This document shows, piece by piece, positions 50,459-60,241 of a stretch of 64,000 nt of DNA. The stretch's first letter is position 1. Every line of letters begins with the position of its first letter. A model generated the notes under the pieces. That model was not told the DNA's origin, made no database searches, and saw nothing but the letters and a program-made list of their open reading frames with translations. Origin of the DNA: JAKSUT01 sp045616505 (GTDB taxonomy: Bacteria; Cyanobacteriota; Vampirovibrionia; Gastranaerophilales; Gastranaerophilaceae); contig JAZLGV010000132.1 in the NCBI GenBank assembly GCA_045616505.1, positions 1 through 64,000 of the forward strand, given 5' to 3'. A program made the translations under genes and the position numbers.

Positions 50459-51178
50459 ATGATAAATCTTTTTGTTACAGGTTCAAATTCTAATTCTGGA
50501 GTTTCTTTTATAACTGCAGGACTTGCAATAACTATGCAAAGTTTAGGTTATCAGTCTGCGGTGTATAAGCCAGTTGATATTGGCGCAAAAGAAAAGCAAG
50601 GTTTTGTTCAATCTGTTGATTTGGCTTATGTGAAAAATCTTGATCCATATATAAAAACTGCTTTTTCTTATTCATTTAAAAGTTTAGCTGCACCTGTTAT
50701 TTCTGCAGAAAGTGAAAATGTTGTAATTTCAAAAGATATTTTAAAAAAGGATTTTGATAATCTTTCAAAAGAAGCAGATTGTGTTTTACTTGAAGGAACA
50801 CAAGGTGTTATGACTCCTTTAGGTGTTGATTTTTTGGAAGCTGATTTGGTTTCTTTTTTTAATACTCCATTGCTGCTTGTTGTAAAACCTGTTTATGGTG
50901 CAATAAATCAAACTTTATTGACATTAGATTATCTTTATAAAAAAGGAATTTCTGTAAGAGGTATTATTATCAACAATAGTCTTGATGAAACTGATAAGAC
51001 AGAATTGAAAAATTTTCCACGACTTGTTGAAGAATATTCAAATTCAAAAATTTTGGGAATTATACAAGATTTTTCTTATATGCCAAAAATTGATCCGAAT
51101 AATTTAATTACGCATATTCTAAATGGTATTGATATAGAAAGTGTATTTGATATTGAAATAACAAAATTAAAACTTTAA
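50459..51178 (+). CDS. Dethiobiotin synthetase-like protein with altered P-loop
   Basis: A 239-residue protein resembling BioD, which closes the ureido ring of dethiobiotin using ATP and CO2. The frame FVTGSNSNSGVSFITAGL corresponds to FVTGTDTxVGKT; the P-loop Lys and Thr are Val15 and Ser16. VYKPVDIG keeps the second active-site Lys (Lys37), and LLEGTQGVMTPL fits the EGxGGxxxPL motif. Length and order of motifs fit BioD. Losing the P-loop Lys should hurt ATP binding, so it may be inactive or a related enzyme. No bioA, bioB or bioF is next to it. miaB follows 25 nt downstream. Confidence 0.72.
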   Translation: MINLFVTGSNSNSGVSFITAGLAITMQSLGYQSAVYKPVDIGAKEKQGFVQSVDLAYVKNLDPYIKTAFSYSFKSLAAPVISAESENVVISKDILKKDFDNLSKEADCVLLEGTQGVMTPLGVDFLEADLVSFFNTPLLLVVKPVYGAINQTLLTLDYLYKKGISVRGIIINNSLDETDKTELKNFPRLVEEYSNSKILGIIQDFSYMPKIDPNNLITHILNGIDIESVFDIEITKLKL

Positions 51179-51190
51179 GTATTTTTGTTA

Positions 51191-51196
51191 TACAAT
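51191..51196 (+). promoter_or_regulatory. -10-like hexamer placed for a leaderless miaB mRNA
   Basis: TACAAT ends 7 nt before the ATG at 51204. No Shine-Dalgarno sequence is present. Confidence 0.45.
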
Positions 51197-51203
51197 TAAA
51201 TTT

Positions 51204-52550
51204 ATGAAAAGAGCTTATATTGAAACACTTGGTTGTCAGATGAATAAATCTGATACCGAAAAAATGTATGGAATGTTGGAAACGCTTGGCTATGAAGAAG
51301 TGCCAGAACCAAAGTGTGCAGAAGATGCAGATTTGTTGATAATCAACACTTGTTCAATCCGTCAGCTTTCAGAAGATAAAGCGTTTAGTCGTATTGGAAC
51401 ATGGGGACAATGGAAAAAATCTAACCCTGAGTTGAAAATAGTTTTTTGTGGATGCGTTGCTCAAGAAAAAGGTGAAAAAATCTTTAAAAGAGCGCATTAT
51501 GTTGATTTGGTTATGGGGACTCATGATATTAATAACTTCCCTGAATTAATCAAAAGAATTGAAAATGGTGAAAAAGTTTGTGCTGATGGTGAAACTCCAA
51601 TTCCAGAAGGTGATTTTAAGCCAAAAAGAGCAAAAAGTGTAAATGCATGGATTACAATTACAGAAGGTTGTGATAATTTTTGCACATATTGTATTGTTCC
51701 TTATACAAGAGGCAGAGAACGTTCAAAAACACCTGAAGCAATTTTCAAGGAAGCTAAAGAAGCATTAGCTGCAGGATTTAAAGAAATAACTTTATTAGGT
51801 CAAAATGTTGATAGTTATGGTAAAGGTTTAAAACCTTTGTCAAATGGAAAAAGACCGACTCTTGCATATTTATTGAAAGAATTAAACAAAATCAAAGGTA
51901 AATTTAGAATAAGATTTACAACTTCTTATCCGTCAGATATAACTGAAGAACTTATAGATACGGTTGTTGCAAGTGATAAAGTATGTGAGTGTTTTCATAT
52001 TCCAATGCAATCAGGTTCTTCTGAAGTTTTGAAAAAAATGAACAGAAGATATACAAAAGACGAATATTTTGAAATTGTAAAAAATATAAGAACAAAAGTT
52101 CCTGATGTTGCAATAACAAGTGATTTTATTGCAGGTTTCCCAGGGGAAACAAATAGTCAATTTGAAGAAACACTTTCTGCTATGAGAGAGTTGGAACTTG
52201 ATTATTCAAACACAGCGGCTTATTCTCCAAGAGGAAAAACTATTGCTGCAAAATGGGAAAATTTATTTTTATCAGAAGAAGTTAAAGAAGATAGATTGAT
52301 GCGTTTGAATAATCAAAATAAAGATAACTGTTTAGCTTCAAACAAAAAATATTTGGATAGAGAACTTGAAGTTTTAATCGAAAGTTTTGAAAATCATAAA
52401 GGAAAAAATATTATTACAGGTAGAACTCGTAATAATAAAATTGTTCACATTCCATACGATGAAGATTTAACAGGTCAATTTGTGATTGCAAAAATCGTTG
52501 CCGTAAAAACTTGGTATTTGAATGGTGAATTTGTTTCAATTGTAAAATAA
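51204..52550 (+). CDS. miaB: tRNA-2-methylthio-N6-dimethylallyladenosine synthase MiaB
   Basis: A 448-residue radical SAM enzyme. The N-terminal methylthiotransferase domain has LGCQMNKSD, INTCSIR and FCGCVAQ, which hold one Fe-S cluster. The radical SAM CxxxCxxC is in EGCDNFCTYCIVPYTRGRE. A TRAM domain forms the last 65 residues. The enzyme adds the methylthio group to i6A37, the product of MiaA (encoded at 40739). The gene has its own leaderless-type promoter signal. Confidence 0.96.
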   Translation: MKRAYIETLGCQMNKSDTEKMYGMLETLGYEEVPEPKCAEDADLLIINTCSIRQLSEDKAFSRIGTWGQWKKSNPELKIVFCGCVAQEKGEKIFKRAHYVDLVMGTHDINNFPELIKRIENGEKVCADGETPIPEGDFKPKRAKSVNAWITITEGCDNFCTYCIVPYTRGRERSKTPEAIFKEAKEALAAGFKEITLLGQNVDSYGKGLKPLSNGKRPTLAYLLKELNKIKGKFRIRFTTSYPSDITEELIDTVVASDKVCECFHIPMQSGSSEVLKKMNRRYTKDEYFEIVKNIRTKVPDVAITSDFIAGFPGETNSQFEETLSAMRELELDYSNTAAYSPRGKTIAAKWENLFLSEEVKEDRLMRLNNQNKDNCLASNKKYLDRELEVLIESFENHKGKNIITGRTRNNKIVHIPYDEDLTGQFVIAKIVAVKTWYLNGEFVSIVK

Positions 52551-52636
52551 ATTTAACATGTTCTAAAGAAAATTAATTTTCATCCGACAAAATAAATGAA
52601 GTGTGATTTGAGAAGATTAAAGAAAGGATTATGTTA

Positions 52637-53200
52637 ATGGTAAATAGTATCAGTGGCAATGGTGGTAAAAATGCTTATGTAAATACTCCAGAGTATCAAC
52701 AAATAAAAGCAGAGCATCCAGATGCTGTTTTTAATTTTGATGCAGAAACAGGTAAATTGACATGGACAGAAAAATCAGGTGGTTTTTTAAATAAAAGTTC
52801 AACAAGTGGATCTGTGTATGTGGACGTTTCGCCATCGGAAGAAGATATGCTTGCCCAAATTGGAAAAGATATGGATGCTATGTCTTTGGAAAAATACATT
52901 GATGCAGGCTTTGTAGCTAAAAAAGGAAACGGAAATTATTACGAAGTCGATTTGAAAAAAATGCAAGAAGTATTAGGAAAAGACGTTACTTTGGCTGATG
53001 TGAAAGAAATGTTTGGACTTGCAGATGGTGCTTTAGTTGCAGCAAATAATAATATTTATTTTGAAGATGCTCCGTATGATAACAAAGGTCAGTATGCAGG
53101 CAGAAGTTTAGATGATGCAAATATTGCTGATGTTGTACACGGAAACGGTAAAATAAAAATTCCTGCAAAAGATATGTTTAAAACAAATGGTTTTAAATAA
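52637..53200 (+). CDS. Hypothetical acidic protein
   Basis: A 187-residue protein that I do not recognise. The start at 52637 (MVNSISGNGG) is preferred because AAGGA lies 8 nt upstream, while the ATG at 52631 is only 2 nt from it. It has no signal peptide and no membrane segment. The N-terminal third is Gly/Asn/Ser-rich with a beta-like stretch (FNFDAETGKLTWTEKSGGF), the middle is helical (PSEEDMLAQIGKDMDAMSLEKYIDAGF), and a second helical-beta unit follows. A strong terminator follows, so it is a single-gene unit. Confidence 0.72.
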   Translation: MVNSISGNGGKNAYVNTPEYQQIKAEHPDAVFNFDAETGKLTWTEKSGGFLNKSSTSGSVYVDVSPSEEDMLAQIGKDMDAMSLEKYIDAGFVAKKGNGNYYEVDLKKMQEVLGKDVTLADVKEMFGLADGALVAANNNIYFEDAPYDNKGQYAGRSLDDANIADVVHGNGKIKIPAKDMFKTNGFK

Positions 53201-53218
53201 TAAGAATTTTAATTATAG

Positions 53219-53252
53219 ACGGCTTGCATAAATATTTATGCAAGCCGTTTTT
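53219..53252 (+). terminator. Rho-independent terminator after the acidic hypothetical gene
   Basis: A perfect stem with arms ACGGCTTGCATAAAT and its complement is followed by six Ts. Confidence 0.92.
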
Positions 53253-53260
53253 TAATGTGA

Positions 53261-53266
53261 TATAAT
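53261..53266 (+). promoter_or_regulatory. -10 element before the PC4-like gene
   Basis: TATAAT with an upstream G is placed 31 nt before the ATG; a conventional leader holds the strong ribosome site AAGGGGG. Confidence 0.5.
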
Positions 53267-53297
53267 TTAGTGGTAAAAATATAAGGGGGATTTTAAA

Positions 53298-53537
53298 ATG
53301 GCAGATGAGGGAAAAATGTTAGCAACTGTTCCAAGAAGTGATACAGAAAGAATGCAAATCGCAGTAAAAGAATTTAAAGGCAGAAGCTATTTAGATATGA
53401 GAATTTTTTACACAACTGATGAAGGCGAAACTTGGCTTCCTACAAAAAAAGGTGTAACTTGTTCTCCTGAAAATTTAGAAATTTTACGTGATGCAATAGA
53501 TGAAGCTATAAAAGAATTTTCTACTCCGGAAGAATAG
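53298..53537 (+). CDS. PC4/p15-like transcriptional coactivator family protein
   Basis: A 79-residue protein with the PC4 single-stranded nucleic acid-binding fold: RMQIAVKEFKGRSYLDMRIFY, then a Gly turn and PTKKGVTCSPENLEILRDAIDEA. Bacterial members (YdbC type) bind single-stranded DNA. A strong ribosome site AAGGGGG precedes the ATG. priA starts 12 nt after the stop, so this protein is probably made with the replication restart helicase, which fits a ssDNA role. Confidence 0.85.
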   Translation: MADEGKMLATVPRSDTERMQIAVKEFKGRSYLDMRIFYTTDEGETWLPTKKGVTCSPENLEILRDAIDEAIKEFSTPEE

Positions 53538-53549
53538 TGGAGTTTGATT

Positions 53550-55763
53550 TTGCCAAAATATGCACTCGCACTTGTAAATATTAAAGGGCTGGGTGTAAAA
53601 ACATTCAGCTATTTAATACCTGACGAAATGAAAGACGAAATTCAAGTTGGTCAGGCAATTCTTGTGCCCTTTGGCAGACAAGGGTTGATAAACGCCTTTT
53701 GTGTAGGGTTTAGCGATTATTTGCCTGAAGAAATTAAGGCAAAAAAAATCAATAAAATTTTAGATAAAACTCCGTTGTTTTCATTAGAATATTTAAAATT
53801 GTTGGAATGGGTCGCAAATTATTATATTTGCGACTTTGTTACTGTTTTAAATACTGCTATTCCGATGAAATTAATTGAAAAATGTTCAAAAACAGAAAAA
53901 AGTATTGAATATTTGAGTAGTGAAAACACAACAAAACGACAAAAAGAAATTCTTGAGTTGCTAAAAGAAAAAGGCAAGATGTCTTTGATAGAGTTTGAGC
54001 GTTTTGCAAAGACAACAAGAACAACGGTAATGAAACTTGCAGATGCGGGTTGTGTAAAACTTATAGATGAAGAGATTTATAGAAATCCTTTAGAAATTTT
54101 TGCAGACCAAAAAGTTGAACCTTTGTATGATTTGAATGAAGAACAAACAAAAGTTTATAATGAAATAAATAAACAAATAAAAAGTAAAACAAGAAAAAAT
54201 GAACCTCTTTTGTTGTATGGTGTTACAGCATCTGGGAAAACGGAAGTTTATTTTAAACTCATAAAAGATACTATAGATAGTGGTAAAAATGTTTTGTTTT
54301 TAGCACCTGAAATCGCACTTGCTTCTCAATTAACAAAGCGATTAGCTCGAAAATTCGGGATTAATGATGTTGCTATTTGGCATAGTAGTATTTCTGACGG
54401 TGAAAGATATGACGTTTGGCAAAAATTATATAAAAATGAGATAAAAATTTTAGCAGGTGCACGTTCAGCTGTTTTTGCTCCTTTGAAAAATATCGGTTTA
54501 ATTATTATTGATGAAGAGCACGAAAATGCTTATAAACAAACAACTCCAGCTCCAAGGTATGATGCACGAAAAGTAGCTAGAAAATTGGCAGAATTTCATA
54601 ATTGTCCATTGATATTAGGAAGTGCAACTCCTGATATAGAAAGTTATTATAGAGCTTCAAATATGAAACTTTTATCTGAAATGCCACATAGATTTAATAA
54701 CGCTCCTGTTGCACAAACTTCTGTTATAAATATGCAAAATCATTCTCGCCAAGCATATAGAGGGGTTATTTCTATTCCTTTGCAAACTGCAATTAAAGAA
54801 ACTCTTGAAAAAGGTCAGCAAGTAATTTTATTGATTAATAGACGAGGTTATTCAACAACCACTCAATGTCAGGCATGTGGACATGTTATTGAATGTGAAA
54901 ATTGCTCTATTCCAATGATTTGGCATAGTGACGGAATGCAATTAAAATGCCATTATTGTGGAAGAACAAAATCTTTTCCAGAAATTTGTCCAAAATGTGG
55001 AAGTAACGCATTAAAAAATTCTGGAACAGGTACTCAAAAAATTGAAATTTTAATAAAAGAACTTTTTACTGATGCAAGAATAGAACGTATTGATAGTGAT
55101 ATTTTGCAGAAAAAAACTGCACATATAGAACTTTTAAATCGTTTTCAATCAGGTGAAATTGATATTTTAATTGGTACTCAAATGATTGCAAAAGGTCTTG
55201 ATAATCCAAACGTAACTTTAGTTGGCGTTATTTCAGCAGACGCAAGTTTTAATTTGCCTGATTATAGAGCATCAGAAAGAGGTTTTCAATTATTGACGCA
55301 GGTTGCAGGTCGTTCAGGTCGTGGAAAATTTTTGGGTAGTGTGATTTTCCAAACATATAATCCAGATTTTTATGCGATAGAAAGCGCAAAAGCTCAAGAT
55401 TATAAAACTTTTTATGGTACAGAAATAGCTGCAAGAGAAGAATTTGATTATCCGCCGTTTTCGCAAGTTATAAGGCTCGTTTTGAGTTCAGAAAATGAGT
55501 TTAGAGCTGAAAAATCTGCTCAGGAAATTGCATATAGATTGTGTTCAATTATTGAAAAACAAGGAGTGTCAGAACGTTTAATTGTTTTAGGGCCATCTGC
55601 TTGTGTGATTGAAAGAATACAAAATAAGCATCGTTTCCAAATAATTATAAAAAATAAAATGGACGAAAAAGGTCACATGTTTATTTCAAAATTTATGCAA
55701 CGTATAACGATGCCAAAAGATATAAAACTTACTATTGATGTCGATCCAATAGATATTCTTTAA
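53550..55763 (+). CDS. priA: Primosomal helicase PriA
   Basis: A 737-residue helicase that restarts stalled replication forks. The N-terminal 3'-end-binding domain (about 1-110) is followed by a winged helix and the helicase core: Walker A YGVTASGKTEVY, DEEH box IIDEEHENAY, and motifs LGSATPD and QVAGRSGRG. Zinc-binding cysteines are in CQACGHVIECENC and LKCHYCGRTKSFPEICPKCGS. The TTG at 53550 is preferred because GGAG lies 7 nt upstream; a TTG at 53544 is too close. Confidence 0.96.
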   Translation: MPKYALALVNIKGLGVKTFSYLIPDEMKDEIQVGQAILVPFGRQGLINAFCVGFSDYLPEEIKAKKINKILDKTPLFSLEYLKLLEWVANYYICDFVTVLNTAIPMKLIEKCSKTEKSIEYLSSENTTKRQKEILELLKEKGKMSLIEFERFAKTTRTTVMKLADAGCVKLIDEEIYRNPLEIFADQKVEPLYDLNEEQTKVYNEINKQIKSKTRKNEPLLLYGVTASGKTEVYFKLIKDTIDSGKNVLFLAPEIALASQLTKRLARKFGINDVAIWHSSISDGERYDVWQKLYKNEIKILAGARSAVFAPLKNIGLIIIDEEHENAYKQTTPAPRYDARKVARKLAEFHNCPLILGSATPDIESYYRASNMKLLSEMPHRFNNAPVAQTSVINMQNHSRQAYRGVISIPLQTAIKETLEKGQQVILLINRRGYSTTTQCQACGHVIECENCSIPMIWHSDGMQLKCHYCGRTKSFPEICPKCGSNALKNSGTGTQKIEILIKELFTDARIERIDSDILQKKTAHIELLNRFQSGEIDILIGTQMIAKGLDNPNVTLVGVISADASFNLPDYRASERGFQLLTQVAGRSGRGKFLGSVIFQTYNPDFYAIESAKAQDYKTFYGTEIAAREEFDYPPFSQVIRLVLSSENEFRAEKSAQEIAYRLCSIIEKQGVSERLIVLGPSACVIERIQNKHRFQIIIKNKMDEKGHMFISKFMQRITMPKDIKLTIDVDPIDIL

Positions 55764-55842
55764 TATTTCTGTTTTTTGTTTATTGTCTTACTTTACATCG
55801 TCTTTGGCTTAATTTATTATTGATGTTAGGAGAGAATTAAAT

Positions 55843-57750
55843 TTGAAATATAAAATTATTAATGGTGCTGTCGATATTGATGGTGATAGCATTTTAAGTC
55901 AAATAAATATAGAGATAAAAAATAAAGAAAAAATCGCTATTATCGGACGAAATGGCGCAGGTAAAACAACTTTGTTGAAAGCCTTGATTGATAATGATTT
56001 GTTATCAGAAGGTAGTGGCGAAGAAAAATTTTGCGTAATTAAAGAAGATAAGCCCGTTTTAGGGTATTTGAAACAAGTTGAATTTGAAGATGAATCAATT
56101 TCAATGCTTGATGAAATTTTAAAAATTTATAAACCGATTATTGATTTAGAAGCTAAAATAAATAGGCTTTTAGAGCAAATGCAACACGATAAAACAAATA
56201 AATCGGCTGAAGAATATTCAAAAGCAATTGAACGATTTGAAATGCTTGATGGGTATTCTTATAAAAAAGAATACGAAGTTGCAATAAGAAAATTTGGGTT
56301 TTCAGAAGAAGATAAACAAAAGAAAATAGGTGAATTTTCAGGTGGACAAAGGTCAAAAATTGCATTTATTAAATTGTTGTTGAGTAAACCAGATATTTTA
56401 TTTTTAGATGAGCCTACTAACCATTTAGATTTAGTAACTATTGAGTGGTTAGAAAAATTTTTAAAATCTTATCCAAAATCTATTGTGATTGTTTCACATG
56501 ACCGTATGTTTTTAAATAAAATCGTAAATAAAGTTTATGAGATTGAATATGGCGAAACTACTGAATATATTGGAAATTATTCGGCTTTTGAAAAACATAA
56601 GAAAGCAAATTATGAAAAACAATTGAAAGATTATACATACCAGCAAGCAGAGATAAAAAGATTAAACAGAATTGTCGATAGGTTTAAATTTAAGCCAACA
56701 AAAGCAAAAATGGCAATGTCAAAACTTAAACAAGTTGAAAGAATGGTAAAAATAGAAGAGCCGAACAGGTATGATTTAACGACTTTTAAAACTAATTTTT
56801 CTGTTGATAAAAAAAGTGGAAGAGAAGTTATTTCTGCACAAAATTTAAAAATTGGCTATGATAAACCATTGCAAACAATTAATTTTACGCTTGAACGTGA
56901 CCAAAGGCTTGCCGTAATTGGTGCTAATGGGATTGGTAAATCAACTTTGTTAAAAACTTTTGTCGGTGCTATCGAGAAATTGGACGGCACATTCAAATTT
57001 GGTCATAATGTAGAAATAGGTTATTTTGACCAACAATTGGCATTGGTAAATTCTGAAAAAACAATTTTTGAGGATTTTTGTGATGAATTTCCGCAGTATG
57101 ATGACACGCAAGTTAGAAATTCTCTTGCTGCATTTATGTTTTATGGTGATGATGTTTTCAAAAAAATAAATATGCTTTCAGGTGGTGAAAAAGTAAGACT
57201 TGCTTTGTGTAAAATTTTGAAAAAAGGTCCGAATTTGCTTATTTTAGATGAACCGACAAATCACATGGATATTATTGGAAAAGAAAGTCTTGAAAACTTG
57301 TTAAATGTATATGATGGAACAATTTTAGTTGTGTCGCATGATAGGTATTTTGTAAATAAAGTGGCAGATAGTTTGCTTGTTTTGAGTCAAAATGGAGCAG
57401 ATTATTTTAAAGGCACTTATGAAGAATATTTAGAAAAATTTGAAAATGAAGATGAAATTTTTGTTACGGTGGACAAAAATTCAAATAAAAAAGTAGAAAA
57501 GAAACCAAACGAAAGCGTGATTTTGAGAAAAGAACGCAAAGCAAATGAAAAAAGAGCAAAAATTTTGGAACGTGAAATTACAAGTTTGGAAAATAAAGTA
57601 AAAGAATTAAACGAACAATTGCTAGACGAAAATGTTTATACAGATTATGTCAAAGCAGGTGAAATTCAATCGCAAATAGATTTAGCGAACGAAGAAATTA
57701 ATGCAAAATTTGAAGAATGGGAAAATCTTCAAACACTTTTAGAGGTTTAG
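55843..57750 (+). CDS. ABC-F family ATPase
   Basis: A 635-residue protein with two ABC domains and no membrane segment, the ABC-F layout. Walker A motifs are GRNGAGKTTLL and GANGIGKSTLL, signatures are FSGGQRSKIAF and LSGGEKVRLAL, and Walker B motifs are ILFLDEPTNHLD and LLILDEPTNHMD. The linker carries the P-site tRNA-interaction motif region. A C-terminal coiled coil (about 545-635) resembles Uup. ABC-F proteins act on stalled ribosomes or resist antibiotics. The start is a TTG with AGGAG upstream. It converges with the XRE gene. Confidence 0.93.
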   Translation: MKYKIINGAVDIDGDSILSQINIEIKNKEKIAIIGRNGAGKTTLLKALIDNDLLSEGSGEEKFCVIKEDKPVLGYLKQVEFEDESISMLDEILKIYKPIIDLEAKINRLLEQMQHDKTNKSAEEYSKAIERFEMLDGYSYKKEYEVAIRKFGFSEEDKQKKIGEFSGGQRSKIAFIKLLLSKPDILFLDEPTNHLDLVTIEWLEKFLKSYPKSIVIVSHDRMFLNKIVNKVYEIEYGETTEYIGNYSAFEKHKKANYEKQLKDYTYQQAEIKRLNRIVDRFKFKPTKAKMAMSKLKQVERMVKIEEPNRYDLTTFKTNFSVDKKSGREVISAQNLKIGYDKPLQTINFTLERDQRLAVIGANGIGKSTLLKTFVGAIEKLDGTFKFGHNVEIGYFDQQLALVNSEKTIFEDFCDEFPQYDDTQVRNSLAAFMFYGDDVFKKINMLSGGEKVRLALCKILKKGPNLLILDEPTNHMDIIGKESLENLLNVYDGTILVVSHDRYFVNKVADSLLVLSQNGADYFKGTYEEYLEKFENEDEIFVTVDKNSNKKVEKKPNESVILRKERKANEKRAKILEREITSLENKVKELNEQLLDENVYTDYVKAGEIQSQIDLANEEINAKFEEWENLQTLLEV

Positions 57751-57757
57751 TCAAAAT

Positions 57758-57967
57758 TTATTTTAGTAATAAATAGGCATCTAGTTCAAAAAAGTTTGCT
57801 ATTTGTTCTATTTTATCTATTGTTATGTTTATTCTTCCTTTTTCAAGTCTGGAAATATATGAATTATCAACACCCAAAATTAAAGATAGTTCTTCTCTAC
57901 TTATTTTTTTCTTTATTCTAAGTTTTTCAATATTCTGTGCTAATTTGTTTCTGCTTTCTTGACTCAT
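57758..57967 (-). CDS. Small XRE-family HTH regulator
   Basis: A 69-residue protein made of one helix-turn-helix domain: ISREELSLILGVDNSYISRLEKGRINITIDKIEQIANFF. It has no effector part and fits the minimal Cro/CI type. Such small regulators may be autoregulators or antitoxins, but no toxin gene adjoins. It lies between the convergent ABC-F gene and the transglutaminase-like gene's downstream side. Upstream TATAAA gives a possible -10. Confidence 0.88.
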   Translation of the reverse strand: MSQESRNKLAQNIEKLRIKKKISREELSLILGVDNSYISRLEKGRINITIDKIEQIANFFELDAYLLLK

Positions 57968-58060
57968 ATTCCAATTATTTATATAATGTTGTATTATTAA
58001 CAGGAATACCAGTCCAGTTGAAAGAGCTGTTTTAATGTTTATTGGAAAAAATAAAAAATA

Positions 58061-60151
58061 TTAGAATTTTATTTTTGCAGAGATTGTACCTTTAGCTTTT
58101 TTAGTATCAAGGTTATATGAAATATTTCCTTCAACAGTTGTGTTTTCTTTTTCAAAACCAAAACTTGAAGTTAATTCTGTTTCGTCTTTGATTGTTTCGT
58201 CAAACAAATTGATTGCTATTTGTTCTTTTTCTTGTTCAACACCAAGTTTTGCAAAGATATTTGCATCGTTGATTTTGTAGTTTGCTCCAATTTCTGCGTT
58301 ATATCCTGAATGTTCAAAATGTGGGGTGTGAGAATAAAAACCGCTTGCATTTGCTGTTAAATTAAGATTTTCTGTAGGATTGTAATTTAATTTTGAAGCT
58401 CCTTTGAAATTAATTCCAGCAGCAAGGTTGTGTCCTGTTATCGATTGGTCATATTCTTTTTGATTTAAGTCTAAAGGCATTCCAACGCTTAATTGATTTG
58501 TAAAATCTAATTTATCGTTTTTAAACTCTGCTTCAACACCGACTTCATCGGTAATTCTTAAATCACCGTCTGTAATAAACATTCTTGCTTTACTATTTGC
58601 AGCTCCATTTCCTTGAATTCCAACACTGCCAAGTACAGAGAATTTTGTATTTTCTGTTTCAGCAATTTGTTTTTTGTCTGTTGCATTTGCATTTATTGCT
58701 GCATAATATTGAGTCATTTTTGAATCTATTATTGCAGATATAGTTGAATCTGCATTTAGTGTTACAGAATTTGTTCCTTTATTAATTTGTTTTGTTAAAT
58801 CCGCATCTAAACCAATAGAAGTTGCTTTATCAAATGATTTTGTATTTTCAGATATTTTTAATTCTGCTGAATAGCTACCTTGATTAATAATTGAACTTCC
58901 ATTTGCAGTATTTTCTTCTTTGGTTTTAGTTAAATTAATTCCTTTTGTTGAAATTGTCAAAGAATTGTCATCTTTTATATTTGTTTTATCAAATAAATTT
59001 GTTTTGTCTGTGCTTGATTTATCTAGTTTTTCACCAAACGCAGCTTCTTCTGTATAAAGAATTTTTTTGAAAGAACCTTCGTTACTTTTTAATCCTAAAT
59101 ATCCTTTAGAAGTGAAATTGTTGTCTTCTTTAGAGATTTGTTTGTAGGCATCTTCAATGTTATCTGCTTCATAAACTTGGCTTTTTTCGTAGTTGTTCCA
59201 AACGTATTTGTCACCAACTTTGTATAAAAGTGTTGCATGACCCATTGCTTTATTATTTGTTTCTTGTAAACCTGATATAACAGTTGCAGGTATTTCTGAT
59301 TCTGTAAGCATATCTGCAACAAGTCCATGCATTGTTTCACAAATTGCACCTTTTACTTCTTCTGTGAAATCAGCATTTACAAATTGCATTAATTTTTCTG
59401 GGTTTGTACCTTCTATTCCAGAATAGTCCAAATCATAGTCATAATTTTCGCTAAAATCTGCCAACATACTATCGACTAAAGTTCCGATATATTCAGGATT
59501 ATCTTTGTTTTTAGTCATAGAGTCGATGGTTTTTTGATAAACTTTATCGGCTGAACCTGAAAGTTTTGCACAATCTTCTATATCTGAAAAATTGGCAATT
59601 TCCATATCATCAATGATTTTGTTAAGTTTTTCTTTGTTTTTTTCAGTGTCCTTTTTGAAATTTTCATTTTTTTCTTCTAAACTTTCGATATCCATTTTTG
59701 TGAAAGTCATTGTTGTTGTGAGCTTTGACAAACTTAGTTTAGTTTTGGCATAAGGGACAGTATTTGGTTTCATTTTTTCTAATTTTTCATTAAGTTCTTT
59801 ATATTCTTTTTTTAATTCCTCCATTTCAGAATTTAATTTATCTATTTCTTGTTGATACATTTCTGGATTTTTTTCATACTTTTCGATGTCTGCTTTTAGT
59901 TGCATTGCTTCGCTATAAGTTTTTGTGTCCATACTTCTTTTTTCAAAATCGAAAGGAGAAAATTCGTTTTCATTTTTTGGGAGTTCAACTATTTCTTTTT
60001 GTGTATTATTAGTATCTGTTTTTTCATCAGAAAAAACAGATGTACCATTTTGATAACTGTATTCGTCATCAAAATTTATTTGGCTATTTGTATTTTCGCC
60101 AAATTGTATATTATTTTCAAATTTTGAATTTGTAATTTTTATTGAATTCAT
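58061..60151 (-). CDS. Transglutaminase-like domain protein with C-terminal beta-barrel-like region
   Basis: A 696-residue protein. The N terminus carries SKFENN and IQFGEN (about residues 9-21) and no Sec signal. Residues about 75-190 are coiled coil. A transglutaminase-like triad can be placed: Cys271 (GAICETMHG), His305 (AMGHATLLYK) and Asn319/Asn320 (VWNNYEK), with spacing close to that of the family. Residues about 400-696 alternate polar and hydrophobic residues in many beta strands and end in Phe, as in outer-membrane barrels. The start is ATG 60151 with AGGTG upstream; 60160 is possible. The fold calls are by pattern. Confidence 0.78.
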   Translation of the reverse strand: MNSIKITNSKFENNIQFGENTNSQINFDDEYSYQNGTSVFSDEKTDTNNTQKEIVELPKNENEFSPFDFEKRSMDTKTYSEAMQLKADIEKYEKNPEMYQQEIDKLNSEMEELKKEYKELNEKLEKMKPNTVPYAKTKLSLSKLTTTMTFTKMDIESLEEKNENFKKDTEKNKEKLNKIIDDMEIANFSDIEDCAKLSGSADKVYQKTIDSMTKNKDNPEYIGTLVDSMLADFSENYDYDLDYSGIEGTNPEKLMQFVNADFTEEVKGAICETMHGLVADMLTESEIPATVISGLQETNNKAMGHATLLYKVGDKYVWNNYEKSQVYEADNIEDAYKQISKEDNNFTSKGYLGLKSNEGSFKKILYTEEAAFGEKLDKSSTDKTNLFDKTNIKDDNSLTISTKGINLTKTKEENTANGSSIINQGSYSAELKISENTKSFDKATSIGLDADLTKQINKGTNSVTLNADSTISAIIDSKMTQYYAAINANATDKKQIAETENTKFSVLGSVGIQGNGAANSKARMFITDGDLRITDEVGVEAEFKNDKLDFTNQLSVGMPLDLNQKEYDQSITGHNLAAGINFKGASKLNYNPTENLNLTANASGFYSHTPHFEHSGYNAEIGANYKINDANIFAKLGVEQEKEQIAINLFDETIKDETELTSSFGFEKENTTVEGNISYNLDTKKAKGTISAKIKF

Positions 60152-60241
60152 ATAACACACCTAACATAGTTATATTTATAACTTCGTCATAAATACAAAA
60201 AACTTAAGTGCATGAATTAGTTATTTTACAAATTGTAAACT

